A stretch of 64,000 nt of DNA from Diplonema japonicum (GCA_964019335.1 OZ025731.1:250501-314500); one strand, 5' to 3'. Positions 9,543 to 21,775 are shown, numbered from the stretch's first letter. The notes: generated by a model not told the origin, from the letters alone. Numbers and translations are program-made.

Positions 9543-10872
9543 GATTACCAGGCTAAAGAAATTGATCTTTACATTTCCAACCTGTGTGGTGAGAGGGCAA
9601 CGTCACACCCCTTTTTTTTCTTCTTTTTTTTTTTATTTCAAAGCAGAACACACTTCCCTTTTCTACCAAAACCCTCTTTCCTCCTTTCCCCCCCCCTCTC
9701 TTTTTTTTCTCTTTTGTAGCCGGTCTTTGGTGTGGCCATTAAGTCTTAGCGGCTCCTCTTAGAGGTTTACTGTCTACCTGCCTTTTTTTTGTTTTTGTTT
9801 TTCCAGTGAAAAAGGAAAAAAAAACCGAAAAAAGAAAAGAAAAAAAAAAGAAAACTCTTCTCTCAATCGAGAGAAGAAGGTGCATTGAGTTCTATTAGTT
9901 TGTAATACAGACCAAAAATTCTCTCGGTTTTTCTTTTTTTTTTTTCTCTCTCTTTTGTTTTTTTTTTTTCCTCTTCTTTCTCTTTGTTTTGTTTTCATCC
10001 TGTTTCTTTTCTTTTCTTTTCTTTCTTTTTCTTTTTTTTTACCCCCCAATCTATGTCCCCGCTCCCTTAAGAATTGGTCGAAGGGGTCACAGGAGTAAGG
10101 GGGAAAAAAAGAAGAAATGGAAAAAGAAAAAAGAAAAAAAAGGAGTTTGAGGGTCCCCCCCCCCCCCCCCCCCCTTTATTTCACCCCCCTTAAATGTGTG
10201 TCACAAAATCTGCTTTTTTTTTTCTTCTCTTCCCTTTTTTTCTTCTTTTTTTTTCTTATTCTTGTGCTTCTCTCTTTCATGTAAATAAATACCCCCTTTT
10301 TTTTTCCCAGCGATTAGAAGGGGGGAAAACTTCCTCAGAACGGAGGGAAACGGCAATTTTTTTTTGGGGGGGCAGAGTTTTTTTTTTCTTCATGTTTCTT
10401 CTTTTTCCGATCTTGACCCATACTGCAGGTTCCCTTCAAAGAGATCTTTTTTTTTTTGTCGTTTTCTCTATCAAATTACCATATTTAAGTTAAATTAAAT
10501 GGAAAAAAAAAAAAAAAAAGTGCCAGACAGGGAGGTCTGGTAAATGGTTCGGGAACAAATTTCTGCGTAGCTTTTATTGGGCGTGCAAAAAAACTTTTCG
10601 ATTTTTTTTTTGTCGCTCATTTGGCGGTGAATAAGTCGTTTTTTTTTTCTCTTTCACTGGAAAACGAGTGCATTTTCGGGAAACCCTCCTATTTTTCGAA
10701 TTTTTCGCACCCTTGTGCAAGAAATTAATAAAACAAAGGGGTGGGGGGGGGGGGGGGGGGGGGGGTTCATATGTGAGTGAAGAAAATGGCAATGAGCATG
10801 TAAAAAAAAGAAAAAAAAAAAGAAGAAAAAAAATTTTTTTCCGGACCGTAACTAAAACACAACTAGTTTCCC

Positions 10873-10915
<43 letters not shown>

Positions 10916-12421
10916 GCCCCTCCTTTCCCTCTTCTCCTTCATCTATTTTTTTTTTTCCCCTTGAAAAATGCCCGCTCAGCCTGATTTTTTCAAAAGAGTC
11001 TTTTGACTTGTCTAAACAAAAGAAGGGGGAGTTGTTTGGCAGCGTATATACTGGTCAGAAGCTTGAGGGAGAATAAGAGGCGAGGGGGAAAGAAAAAAAC
11101 GAGAAAGAAAAGGGGGGGAAAATGTAAGAACTACAAAAAAAAAAAAGAAGAAAAGAACATCGCTGCCTCTTTAACAAGGAGTAACCACCACCCCCCCCCC
11201 CTTTTTTACTGTTTCGAATAGTAGGAGGGGGGAAGAAGAAACAATTGCTCCCTTTTTTTTTATTTCCCCATTATGGTAGGCTCCTTGCCTATCATGGCTG
11301 AATTATTATATTTTTTCTTTCACCCCCCCCCCCCCCCCCCCTCCCTGGTTCACGTATTTATTTACTTTTTTGAACCCCCACCCACAGATTTTTCTTTCTT
11401 CTTCAATAGAAAAAAAATGCTACCAAGGATTGAGGAAAAAAAAAAAATGGTTTACTAGTAAGACCGACTACTATAGATGCCTGTTGAAGAAAAAAGAAGA
11501 AAGTTTAAAAAAAAAAGGTGGGAGAAAAAGAAGCATTTCTCCCCCCCCCCCCCATTATCGTCCTGTCTTTCACTCCGCTCTTTTTTTTTCTTCCTTAGCT
11601 TCTTCATTTTTCTATCCTACTGTTTAACACCCCCTTACCCGTCCCTCCTGGTTGTCTTGCGCCACCAGGCTGCCCACACACATAAATAAAATAAATGGAG
11701 GGGTAGTGCGAAAAAAGGTAATTAAATAAATAAAACAAAACAAAAAAAAATAAGGGGTAAAAAAAAGGGAGGGCAAAAGTCAGGAGGTATCTGGTGCTTT
11801 GGCCCCCCCCTTTTTTTTACATAAACAGACATCTAAGAAGGAAGGGAGGGGGGGGGAGGAAGAGAAGAAAGAGCAAAAAAAAAATTAAAAATACGTGCAC
11901 CGTGAATATGGTCATGGGTGCCTGACTCGTGATTAATTTGCCGTGCATTTTCAGTTGACTTTTTTTTCTTCCTCCCCCCAGGTATCCCCCCTTTCTTCCC
12001 CCCCCTTTTTTTTCCCTTATCTCTTGCATCGCCCCGCAGCGGGCACAGCTTTGTGAATATATTTTAAAACTACTTGATTCATCAACAAAGGGGGTAGTCA
12101 AAAAGCGGAGGAAAAAAAAAAAAAAAAAAGAACAACAGCCCACTGTATAATACTTCCCCCCCTTCATTTTCTTTTTGCAAGCTAGAGGAACCACCCGATT
12201 GCTGCTGCTTTGCCCCTACTTACGAAAAAAAAAAGTAGCAATAAATCTGCGGTTTTGGGGGAACCCAAATTTTGCCAAGCTTCGTGTACGTAGCCAAAAG
12301 GAAGAGGGGGAGAACATGGTGGGTGTCAACGGGTTTACAGTGTGGGGGAAAAAAAAAAAGAAAAAAAAATCTCGAGAGACATGAATTTTTTTACGTGGTT
12401 TTCGTCATCATAGTGATTTTC

Positions 12422-12453
<32 letters not shown>

Positions 12454-12745
12454 CCTATCCCCCATTCCCTTCCCCCCCCCTTTTTTTTCCCTTCATCACT
12501 ATTTTTCTATTTTTGAACAATGGGGGGTGTGGTACACCCTCAAATGCTTCGGCTACAAGGATGCACTAACTGGGAAAAGCGCTCTTCCTTTTTTTAATTT
12601 CTATCTGGCCTCCTTTTTTTTGTGGCGTGAACAGTGAAGTCTGACGGTGGGGAAAGGAGGTACTCTCCCTTTTCTACCTTTAGGACATCGTGTAGATCCA
12701 ATGGGAACAACTGGTGGCGCATGTTACAGTTCGTGGAACGAAGGG

Positions 12746-12789
<44 letters not shown>

Positions 12790-13041
12790 TCCTGTTTAAT
12801 GTTTCCATTTCCCCCCCTATTTTTTTTTATATCTTGTGACGATTTATGTCCCTCCCTCCCCCCCCCTCTACCGACTTTTCTTTTGCTAAGAGCATGGGTG
12901 GTCTGCCGGAAAACTAATTTTCTTTTTATCGCATTTAATCTGTGATGAAAAAAAAGCTAGCAAAATATTTCCTTTTTTTCTTCTTTTTTAAAATGGCCCC
13001 CTCTTTTTCTCTCCCCCTCCCCCTCCTGTTTTGTTCCTACT

Positions 13042-13072
<31 letters not shown>

Positions 13073-13307
13073 CCCTTTTTCCCTTTTCCAAAAAGAGAAA
13101 AAAAAAAAGAGTGCTAGTATCAGTGCGACAACAAGAGGCATGATATTTTTCATTCTTTTTTTTTTTTAATTCTTATTTTTTTTACCCCCCCCTATTTCAT
13201 TTAATCAAAAAAAAGCAAAGAAAAGTTTTTTTTCTTATTTCATTCCCCCTCCCCCCGAGTTATTAAAAAACCTTTTACCTCTTCAAGCATACGGGCGAGG
13301 GGGGGGG
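8682..13307. repeat. 4.6-kb low-complexity gene desert
   Basis: It is almost entirely mononucleotide runs of all four bases, including a T run of about 55 near 9490-9538, a C run near 10157-10174, a G run near 10741-10766, a C run near 11325-11342 and an A run of about 38 near 12749-12786. There is an (AAG)n microsatellite near 8965-8998. Short unique islands at about 9540-9600, 9720-9780, 11880-11960, 12180-12330 and 12530-12740 contain no ORF I can support. A small hairpin with a 9-bp stem lies at 9856-9877. I see no RNA gene. Confidence 0.7.
10605..10805. repeat. Short derivative of the recombinase-associated repeat
   Basis: 10611-10650 (CTCATTTGGCGG...AAGTCGTTTT...TTTCAC) matches 6876-6912. 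10772-10802 (GTGAGTGAAGAAAATGGC...GAGCATG) matches the inverted copy at 8222-8250. The same two end pieces in the same inverted arrangement, only about 200 bp apart, suggest a non-autonomous deletion product. Confidence 0.5.
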
Positions 13308-13655
13308 ATGGAAAGTGAACTAAAAACCGGGTTCAAGCCCCCCTTGGAAAACGATGAATCTGAAGAAGACGAGTTAGGCAAGACACAACCTTTGTACCAC
13401 AGTGATAATATTAGAGGCTTTGCACAAAGGACGCGATCGGGCACGGAAGGGATCGACAGGCTAAGGGCAATGTCAGGTGTGCCATTAGGCCCCCCGGTCT
13501 GCACAGTACAAAGCAGTTCAACTGACGACAGTTTGACGGAAGAAATCGACTTGGTCATCTCCTCCCTGCAAGGCGTCATGTCCGGGAAAATCTGCCCAAA
13601 AACAGCACAGGAACAAGTCCTTGCTACCGCTGCTTTCATAGCAGGCTACGTGTGA
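13308..13655 (+). CDS. Small hypothetical protein, 115 aa
   Basis: The ATG follows a G run rather than an A tract. The protein is acidic and hydrophilic with no membrane segment or known motif. The last third (EEIDLVISSLQGVM...AQEQVLATAAFIAGYV) is predicted to be helical. Codon use is gene-like and the stop TGA is followed by a T run, as with other genes in the window. The function is unknown. It could instead be one exon of a larger gene. Confidence 0.45.
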   Translation: MESELKTGFKPPLENDESEEDELGKTQPLYHSDNIRGFAQRTRSGTEGIDRLRAMSGVPLGPPVCTVQSSSTDDSLTEEIDLVISSLQGVMSGKICPKTAQEQVLATAAFIAGYV

Positions 13656-13683
13656 ATTTTTTTTTTTTTTTTTTTTCCCACCG

Positions 13684-13755
<72 letters not shown>

Positions 13756-13762
13756 AAAGAAA

Positions 13763-15251
13763 ATGTCAAAAAGCAAAAGCCCAACAAGCCGCCGGCCGAC
13801 GAACACGCCGTTCAGGCAGCAGAGGCTGATGGCGTGGACACCTGTGTACGGAAGCGGTGGGACCATATTTTGCCTGGTGGCATCGGCGATATTCCTGCTG
13901 CCCATGGGAGCGGTCATACTGGTGGCAAGCCGTGATACTCAAGTTGTCGAATTTAGGTACGACAACCACGAAGACCTCCTTGACTGCCCGTGGGTCAAAG
14001 GCGCTCCCAACGAAAGATGCTTCGACTTCCCTTGCAGGGAAGAGGACGGCTTCGAATGCTCGCGACAAAGCAGCTGCGGGATGATCGCCAACCTCGCCCC
14101 GCACTGCCCGAGAAAACTGGAAAACCTCCAACCGGACGATATTAGAAAACTCGATAACTGCGACCCACACTGCACGGCTTCTGTGAACTTCACCGTGACG
14201 GAAACCATCGACGGCCCTGTGTACATGTATTACAAAATAGAAGAAATGTGGCAAAACCATCGTAAATATGTAGACGGGCGGTCTGAAGCACAGCTTGCAG
14301 GAAAATCCGCGACCACAGGCGACTGCCCTCCGTATCTCCGCCCTGCAGCTAGATCTAACAACACTTGGTGTCAGGAAATGACAAAAACGGATAACGACTC
14401 AGGGCTGCACTGCAACGCATTGCCCTTCGAACACGGCAATGTAAAAGTAGTAGGTGCTTTGAACTATGCACCGTGTGGGCTGTCAGCGTGGTCGATGTTC
14501 AACGACTCCTTCACTCTGACAAGTGTTGAGGACAACCAGGTGATTTGCAATGGGGAAAATCCGTCTGCGAACTGTACAAGAACAGGAATTTCTTGGACGT
14601 CTGACAGGGACCACCGTTATCGAGCACCTCATGTTTCAGATTCCACATTTATGCACGGCGGCTTCAAAGATAAAATCGAGGCTTTTTGGTCCGGAGCCGA
14701 TGCTCCCTCCAACGAGTCCTCTGTTACCCGTCTTGAGAACATCACCGTTCCTTATCTGTACCATGGTTGGTACCTTTTTGAACCTTACCATAGAATCCCA
14801 AATCAGCTCGATGAAGATTTAATGGTTTGGAACAAGGTCGCGTTGCTTAAAACCTTTCACAAGTTGTACCGAAAGATCGACCAGTCGATCCCTCCCGGGA
14901 CGTACCGTGTGGACATCAAGCATCGGTTCAACGTGAGGTTGTTCGAGGGGAGGAAGAGCTTTGTCTTAAGAAACGCGAAGTGGACGGGTGCGAAGCATGA
15001 TTTCATCGGAATTTTGATGCTGTGCCTCGGATCGCTCGACTTTTGCCTTGCTGTGGGTTTTATAGTATGATTTGAAAGATTTAAAAAAAAAAAAAAAAAA
15101 AAAAAACCAGATTCACTATCTCTGCTACAACAAGGCTCGCGAAGAGACACTTGAAAAATGGAACGAGGTCATGAAAACCAGGTCGCTGCAACACCGGATA
15201 CCGGTGGCAGATGATGAGATGAGCGAGGTAAAAGGGAATGAAAGGGCATGA
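13763..15251 (+). CDS. CDC50/LEM3 family, P4-ATPase (flippase) subunit (one intron)
   Basis: The start is the ATG after the A tract (MSKSKS...); upstream codons are translated homopolymer. It shows the full CDC50 layout. The N-terminal cytosolic motif RPTNTPFRQQRLMAW is followed by TM1 at about residues 32-56. A large Cys-rich glycosylated ectodomain contains the family hallmark VYMYYKIEEMWQNHRKYV and a conserved APCGLSAWSMFND segment. TM2 is at about 413-438. Splicing out 15065-15110 joins GFI to IHYLCYNKARE, completes TM2 and adds a cytosolic tail, for 480 residues. CDC50 proteins are obligate partners of P4-ATPases for ER exit and phospholipid flipping. The ectodomain is longer than in yeast or animals. 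Confidence 0.92.
15065..15110 (+). other. Intron, 46 bp
   Basis: The donor is GTATGA, the acceptor is ACCAG, and a 24-base A run fills the body. Without splicing the frame stops inside the second membrane helix. With it the helix and tail are completed in frame. Confidence 0.85.
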
Positions 15252-15855
15252 AAAAAAAAAATAAATAAATAGAGGGGAATTTTTTTCTTTTTTCCCCCTT
15301 GGGGGGGGGGGGGGGGGTGGAAGGATTCTTCTCGAGAATGAACAAAAAAAAAGGGAAGAAAAAAAAAAAAAAAGCTCACACGTTTTGTTAATCGGCAATT
15401 ATTACTGTAAAATGGGGGGGGGGGGGGGGGGGGAGACAAAATAACCCGGGACGGGCCAATGCAGGTCTTCCTCCCGGTTTTGTCACTCCAACATTTTTTT
15501 TATTTTTTTTTTTTACAGTATTTTTTTTTAAAAGGGAACAACGGAGCTCCCATGTTCCGCTTGTCCTGAAGGGAAGATGAAAAAAAGGGAGGGGGGTGGG
15601 AGAGGCAAGAAAAAAAAATATAAATTTCTATTTCGAAAAAGGGGGGGGAGTTGGGGGGGCGAAATAAAAAAAAGGAGTTTTTTTTTGGAAGGAAAGGGAG
15701 GCTGTCCCAACCTTCTGGGTATTTCTCTATTTCATTCCTCCCCCCCCCCCTCCTCCATTTTTTTTCTTTGACACTGTAAATACGAAAACAAAGAACCGCA
15801 GCCTGTATTTTTATTCAATCGGCTAGGCAACATCTTTATTTCTTTTTTTTTCTTA

Positions 15856-15889
<34 letters not shown>

Positions 15890-16355
15890 GTAAAAGGAAA
15901 TTGTTTCTACTCTGCCCCTCCCCCTTTTTTTGTTTCTTCTTTTTTTTTTTTTCCCTCACTTACTACCATACCTGCCTTTCCCCCAGAACCAACAACCCCT
16001 CGATTTTTCACCCTCTTCTCCTCTTTTTTCCACTTCATCCTGTATTTTTTCTCCCTTTTTTTCAGGTTTTGTACCAACTATTTTTTTTTTTATCTGGAGC
16101 AGTAGTGCAAGGAACCCCACTTGTTGGATAATGTATGGGAAAACTGCAATAAAGGACACCAGCTCGGCTTGGCACTCTGAAAAGACGACCGGAAGCTGGG
16201 AGTCTACAGCCAGTGCATATAGCTCACCACAAGAGCATGCCCTCAAAAAAAAAAAAAAAGTGGAATATCTTGTCTTTTACTTTGAATTTTTTTCCCCCCC
16301 CAAAAAAAAAATAATTTTTCCTAGGTACCCCCCTGGGGGAAGGGGGGAAAAAAAA
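15252..16355. repeat. Low-complexity spacer
   Basis: It holds long G runs (near 15301-15317 and 15415-15433), C and T runs and pyrimidine-rich stretches. An apparent ORF starting near 15930 is an upstream extension of the next gene through T-rich DNA. No separate gene is supported. Confidence 0.7.
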
Positions 16356-17510
16356 ATGCCGGGTGCAGGGAAAATCATATTTTTCAGCATTGCTGTGACA
16401 GCGGCTCTAACAGCAGTAAGCCTTATAGGGAACACGCTGACGGAAACTGAGGACGGTTGGGTGATGACCATACGCATCCCGGTGGGAAAAACGGCCGTAA
16501 AGGACGACCGCCCGACAAATATAAATTCTACCTCCCCGTCACCGGCCCCAACACAACACACACCCCCTCAAAGCGTCGGAAGCGAAATCCAGCTGAAGCT
16601 CCACCCTGCAAAGCTCCATTCCTCGTGTCCTCCACGGGCGGCGGACGAACCAGAAGAGTACCCTGAAAACGGGGTCAAAATGTGCCCGATCCCTGGACTG
16701 AACAATCTACTTTACACACAGGTAAATCGATACTATTGCGCAGCACGGGACAGAGTGAAGCTAAACCTACGGGACAGGCTCTGCATGAAGTACTCAAAGG
16801 ACTGGTTTCGATACTCGGAAATCCTTGATATCGAGGAAAAAGGTGGCCCGCCTGTGTGTTTCGGGAGCAATTTCGCGGACCCTGAAAAATACCTGAAGCG
16901 ATGCGAGTGGAAGAACATCCGGGAGTGGTACGGGAGCAGAAATTTTTGGGCAGCAAGAAAAAAAATCGCGTTCAACAAAGGCTACATGGAATACGCTGAA
17001 AAATGGTTGGAAAAAAACTCCGGAGGTTCGAAATTTTTGGCGATTCACGTGAGGCGGGGGGACTACTTCACACACTGCAAACAAATCGCAAAGAAGAAAG
17101 AACCTGCTTGGCATGCCTTCTCATGGAACAAGGCACACAAAACCGTTTCAGAAGGGGGTGGTTACGTGAGGCAGGCTTGCTACCCTACAATGGAGGAGGT
17201 AGCAGCCGGCATAGACAGAGTTGTCGGCCACCAGAAAGATGCAAACATCACCTCTGTCTTTGTGTCATCCAACGATAAAGATCTCATAAAGAATGTTTCT
17301 CTCTTGGTGTCGTCTCCACTCTCCTTCTTCCAGCTGCACTTCCCGAACGGAACCTCTCTACGAGGGGTGGACCAGGCAATCATCGACATGGTGATCCTGA
17401 GTAAGGCCTCCTCGTGGATCCTGAACCGCTACTCCTCGTTCTCTGCCACACCTTACGAATTGGCTTACACCGACGGGAGGGTTACTGTGGACAATCTGTG
17501 GTGGTGGTGA
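16356..17510 (+). CDS. GT11-like fucosyltransferase, type II membrane protein
   Basis: The chosen ATG follows an A tract and starts MPGAGKIIFFSIAVTAALTA, a short cytosolic tail plus a signal anchor at about 7-24. The luminal part has a Ser/Thr/Pro-rich stem. The catalytic domain has three motifs of the alpha-1,2/1,6-fucosyltransferase superfamily: HVRRGDYF at about 231-238 (the GDP-fucose binding H-x-R-R-G-D), VFVSSNDKDL at about 302-311, and DMVILSKASSWI...YSSFS at about 345-364. The length of 384 residues is normal. It probably adds fucose to Golgi glycans. The acceptor is unknown, and another HxRRGD fucosyltransferase family is possible. Confidence 0.82.
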   Translation: MPGAGKIIFFSIAVTAALTAVSLIGNTLTETEDGWVMTIRIPVGKTAVKDDRPTNINSTSPSPAPTQHTPPQSVGSEIQLKLHPAKLHSSCPPRAADEPEEYPENGVKMCPIPGLNNLLYTQVNRYYCAARDRVKLNLRDRLCMKYSKDWFRYSEILDIEEKGGPPVCFGSNFADPEKYLKRCEWKNIREWYGSRNFWAARKKIAFNKGYMEYAEKWLEKNSGGSKFLAIHVRRGDYFTHCKQIAKKKEPAWHAFSWNKAHKTVSEGGGYVRQACYPTMEEVAAGIDRVVGHQKDANITSVFVSSNDKDLIKNVSLLVSSPLSFFQLHFPNGTSLRGVDQAIIDMVILSKASSWILNRYSSFSATPYELAYTDGRVTVDNLWWW

Positions 17511-17861
17511 ACGAAAATTTAAAAAAAAAATAATTGGGCGGGGTAAAAGAAAAGTTTTTTTTTTTCTATTAATTTTTTTTTTAAAAAAAGTTTTAAAAAA
17601 TCAATACAGGGATCACCCCCCCAACAAAAAAAAAGTAAGAAGAGAGGAAAGAAGAAAAAACCCACCCCCCCACCCAGCCCCCCCCTCGATTCCTCCTCTG
17701 GGGTAGATTAGATAACACAGGGGAGAGGGGGACTTTTTTTTTCCTTAGACTTCTCCCCTCCCCCCCTTCCCCCCTACATCTTCGCCTCTCTCCCCCCCCC
17801 CCCCCCCTTCCCCTTCCCCCGAGTCTTCGGGGTTGTTGCGAGTCTGGATTCATTAGGTGCG
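17511..17861. repeat. Spacer ending in a long pyrimidine tract
   Basis: A/T runs are followed by about 100 bases of C- and T-rich sequence (17740-17820) and then ATTAG shortly before the next ATG. It could serve as a branch/acceptor region or promoter. I see no gene. Confidence 0.5.
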
Positions 17862-20800
17862 ATGCCCGTGCCGCCGCAGCCGAGGGGTTCGGTAGGAAGG
17901 AGTGGGCAGGCACCGGTTCCTGCAACGGTGGTGCAGCAGGGTGGGGTGCAAGGAGGCGCGCCGCAGCCTGTGGCCCCCACACCGATGGTGTCACAGGTGC
18001 AGCCGCATTTGCCGTCGCAGCTCCGAGGAACGCAGCTACAGTGGGGACGATTGATGGCCAAAGGCGTGGACCTGAGGGTGGATCTACTCAAGAAATGGGT
18101 CGAAGACACAGCGCCCGTTGTGCCGTGGCCCCGGCCCCACCAGCCTCTGGAGCTATTGGCGTATAAGCTCACCACACTAACGAACACATCCACCTTGACT
18201 GTCTACTCCTCCTTTCCCGTCGAGAACCCGCCCGATAAAAGCTTGACACATGTGATTATTTCAGCGGAGGACAAAGGCTTCGACCTGGTCAGGGTGCTCG
18301 ACTGCAAACCGAACACGCTCTCCGACTCGGACGTCAAGGTGATGCGCGCGTACGTCGACTGCTGGCACGACTGCCCTCCCTGGCCGCTTGTCATCCGCCT
18401 CGCGAACAGCGACGAGGTGGCGGCGTATAAGGCCGAACACATCCGCGCTGAGAAATGGATGTTCGAGCAAATGCAGCGGGCAGTGGACAGCAGGAAGATC
18501 GCGGTAACCGCAGTGGAGTTCAGGTACGACGGGAAGAAGCTGGGCATGATATATGACGCGGAAGGTGTCGGTCCTGACTTTAACGAGCTTCGAGGTGCGG
18601 AATCGAAGCTATCAGAGCTGTTGGGTGTCCGTGTGCGGATGCAGCGTGCCAGCGACCTCCCACCTCCTGCCGCGCTTGCTGCTGCCCACACGCTCCCACC
18701 TCACCAGAAGCCCACGTACCTAGCTGCGTTCCGCGACCCTTCTACGAATAATATGATCACGTTCGAGTCCAGTGTTGTGAATGGGCTCCGCTACTGGGTG
18801 AACGATTCTGAACGCCCTCCTCTGCAGTCGATCAGCTTGCTTGTAAGAGGTACGGGTGTCTCCCTCTGGTTTGTTGAGCAAGACCGCGGCATCACCCTCC
18901 CCAGGCACAACAGTGCCAAGATCATCACCGAGCTGACGAAACTCGCGAACTTGGCAGACATACCGCACAACCTCCCTGACATGACGACGCAGCCAATATC
19001 GCAGCTCACTCAAGGCCCTCAAGGGGCCAACCAGCAGCAGAGGGTCAACCAAGGTGGGAATGCTGCGGGGGGGTACCAGCAGCCCCAACAGCCACAGAAC
19101 GCCATTCAGCAGCAGCAGCTCCATCCGCACAACCACCAGCACCCGCACCCACAGCAGCACCAGCACCCCCACGTACAGCAGAGTTCTCACCAGCACCAAC
19201 ATCAGCATCAACATCAACACCAGCATCAGCATCAGCATCAGCACCAACACCAGCACCCTCATCAGATGCAACAGCAACAGCATCATCAGCACCAACAGCA
19301 ACAGCCGCCGCAACAACAGCAACAGCAGCAGCCCATCATCGCTGCGATGCCAGGGGGCCAGGTGCAGCCCGCGTCCCACGTCCCTGTGAGCACTGTCCCT
19401 CCCATGCAGCACCTCATGGAGCAGCAGCCACAACTTCAGCAGCAACCACAACCCCAGCAGCAGCAGCCGCTGCAGCAACAGCAGCCACAACAACTTTCTA
19501 GTGCCGCCCCTAAGACCATGCAAAGCAAGATGGTGGTGCAAGGGGCACCTAACCCTGCGGCACACCCTTTTGTTCCTAGCAACATGCATGCACAGATGTT
19601 CGACAGGAACTCGCACAACGTGCCCACTCTGAACGAGGGCAAGGAGCAGGAGGAGAAGCCCGCCAGGGCTATGGGGCTTGGGTACGATGAGGCCTCGCCA
19701 AAGAGACCCTCGCAGCAAGAGGGGTTGATCCTGCCGTCGTCGACGACGCCTGCCACCGTCCCGCAGGCGGGTAGCGGTGGGGCTGCTGCGTCACCTGTGG
19801 ACAAGGTGCAGACGCCGTGCCACTACTTCCAGTCAGGCGGGTGCAGCAGGGGGGACAGGTGCAGGTACCTCCATGTGTATCCCAGCGAGCAGCCCACGAA
19901 CGTACACATCCCCGAGTCCATGAAGGACGCAGTGCGGAGGGCCATCTCCTTCACAAACGAGGAGAAGACAAAGAAACCCGAGATCGAGATCCCACATCCC
20001 ATTGTGCCTGTCGAAACGCCGTCGGCGAAGATCGACCTAGACCTCGACAGCCACGCAGGGCAGGTCGAGTGGCTCATCATGAACAGCATGTCGCTGGGCC
20101 CCGAGTCCTTCGACCAGACAGCACATGAGTTCGCTTTGATCGAGGACGAGGCCAGGATAACTATATCGTATGTTGGACTGAAAGACAAAAGAAAATAATT
20201 CTTTTACAGGCATCAAGAGTTTGCAGAGCACAGGCGGCTGGAGTTCTGCATCTCTGAGCAGCTGGGGCCTCTGAGAGACGTCATAGCGAAGTATGAGTGG
20301 GCCAGGCTGGAGGTGAACACTGAAGAGACAGGAGTCCGACATGGTGTGGTGGAGGAGGAGAAGGACGAGTACGGGAAGCTCGAGACGGAGGTCCAGAAGG
20401 AAGGGACCTGGTTGGCGACCACAGCACCGCCGCAACAACATCAACAGCAACAAAGCGCTCCTGCGCGCGCACAGCACTTCACGGCGCCCCAGGTGTACAG
20501 GCCTCCGCCTCCTCTTATCCCTGCATCGTCTCTACCAAGCAACCTCACGTCCCCACTGACCACCCCGACTCCACCGCAACATGGACAGCCTGGTTCATGG
20601 AGTGGTGGTCAGCAACAACAGCCTCATGACGTGGCACCCTCTGCAGTGCAGCCTGCCTTCCGTGTCGTCACACCGCATGACGCACAGATCCAGGCCGCAG
20701 CCGCAAGGGCCGCACAGCACAATACGCTCGAGCCAAATGGTATGGGGAAAAAAGAAGAAGAAAAAAAGAGGGAAAAAAAAGGTGATAGCAAGCCGATTCA

Positions 20801-21419
20801 ATACCACCACCATCATCACCACCACCACCACCAGAACCAGCACACCGGGCACAAGGTAGGTGGAAAAAACAAAACAAAAAAAAAAAACAAAAAAAAAAAA
20901 AATCAGGGCAAGGGAGGGATGCATAAGCTGCAGCCAGGCAAGGTGCCAACTGCTATCTTCGTTTCACAGAAAGGGCAGTTGAAAAGGGAGGTGGCGAACA
21001 ACAGAAACTTCAACGATGGGGACAAGGCTGTGGTGACGAACGACCTCTTGGAGTTCCCAAAGCTCATGAGCAGCAAGGTAAAAAAGAAGGGGGGGGGGGG
21101 GGGGGGGGAGAGGGATGAAAGGATGGAAAAAAAAAAAAAGGAAATCACACAGCCCAAGACAATTCCGGAGCAGTTTGTAGGGCAAACCTCTGATGTTTTA
21201 GCCTGGAACGGAAGCAAGGACAAGAGAAGGGGGCCCCCTGTTACTGCAGCTAATTCCAGCTCAGGTAACAATACCCAAAATGTCCCCACTAGTGGCACAA
21301 GCGCGCAGGTAAGGAAGCGAGGGAACAAGAATTTGGAAGCGGCTGAAAAACTAAAAATGGAGAAGGCACTACAGAAGGTGGCCGAAAACTATCGTGACAA
21401 ACAGCACACAGTGTTTTGA
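17862..21419 (+). CDS. PSP1-domain RNA-binding protein with Gln/His tract and CCCH zinc finger (five exons)
   Basis: Spliced length is about 1119 residues. A beta/alpha N-terminal part leads into a PSP1 C-terminal-type domain at about 183-260: EHIRAEKWMFEQM...VTAVEFRYDGKKLGMIYDAE...DFNELRG...LLGVRVRMQRA. A Gln/His-rich low-complexity region covers about 387-546, including a long His-Gln alternation. A single CCCH finger (C-x7-C-x5-C-x3-H; CHYFQSGGCSRGDRCRYLH) sits at about 652-671. The tail is basic with a His run near 20805-20833. PSP1 domains occur in bacterial regulators, yeast Psp1 and kinetoplastid mRNA-binding proteins, so a cytosolic mRNA regulator is likely. The first splice is firm because the frame otherwise stops at 20198; the other three introns are 3n and inferred from A-rich GT-AG blocks. 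GC-rich codon use contrasts with the flanks. Confidence 0.78.
20168..20209 (+). other. Intron, 42 bp
   Basis: The donor is GTATGT and the acceptor is TTTTACAG. Splicing joins TIS to HQEFAEHRRLEF and rescues a frame that otherwise stops at 20198. It is the least homopolymeric intron in the window. Confidence 0.85.
20740..20781 (+). other. Intron, 42 bp
   Basis: The donor is GTATGG (the same as at 54111) and the acceptor is AAAAG. The body is purine-only and would translate as a Lys/Glu run. It is a multiple of three, so splicing is inferred from composition. Confidence 0.6.
20856..20906 (+). other. Intron, 51 bp
   Basis: The donor is GTAGGT and the acceptor is AATCAG. The A-rich body would translate as a Lys/Asn run. 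Splicing joins TGHK to GKGGMHK. Confidence 0.6.
21078..21140 (+). other. Intron, 63 bp
   Basis: The donor is GTAAAA and the acceptor is AAAAG. The body has a G run of about 18 and an A run. Splicing joins SSK to EITQPKTI. Confidence 0.6.
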
Positions 21420-21775
21420 ATAATAAAAAAAAATTAAAAGAGAGGACAAAAAACGGGGGGGGGGGGGGGGGGAGTGTGTGGGGAGGGGGGGGAAAGAAAG
21501 ACATAAATATAGATTTGGCTTCGATCCCAATTTTTTTGTTTTGAAGAATGAACCCAGTTTGCTTCACCCCCCCCCCCCCCCCCCCCCATATCTTCTTTGT
21601 TTTTTCTTCTCCCTCCCCCCCCATCAATAAGAAATAAGAAAATGGAAAAAAGAAAATTAAATTGTTTTGGTTCTTTCCCTCTCCACTTCATAATTATCCC
21701 CTCCACCCCCTCCCCCTTTCTTAAGGAAAGAAGAAAAAAAATTGAAGAGAAAAAAGTTGGGGGGGGCTTAATGTT

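Noticed and set aside
18720-19718. 332-codon minus-strand ORF rich in Leu
   Set aside because: It is the antisense reading of the Gln/His-coding CAG/CAC repeats of the PSP1 gene.
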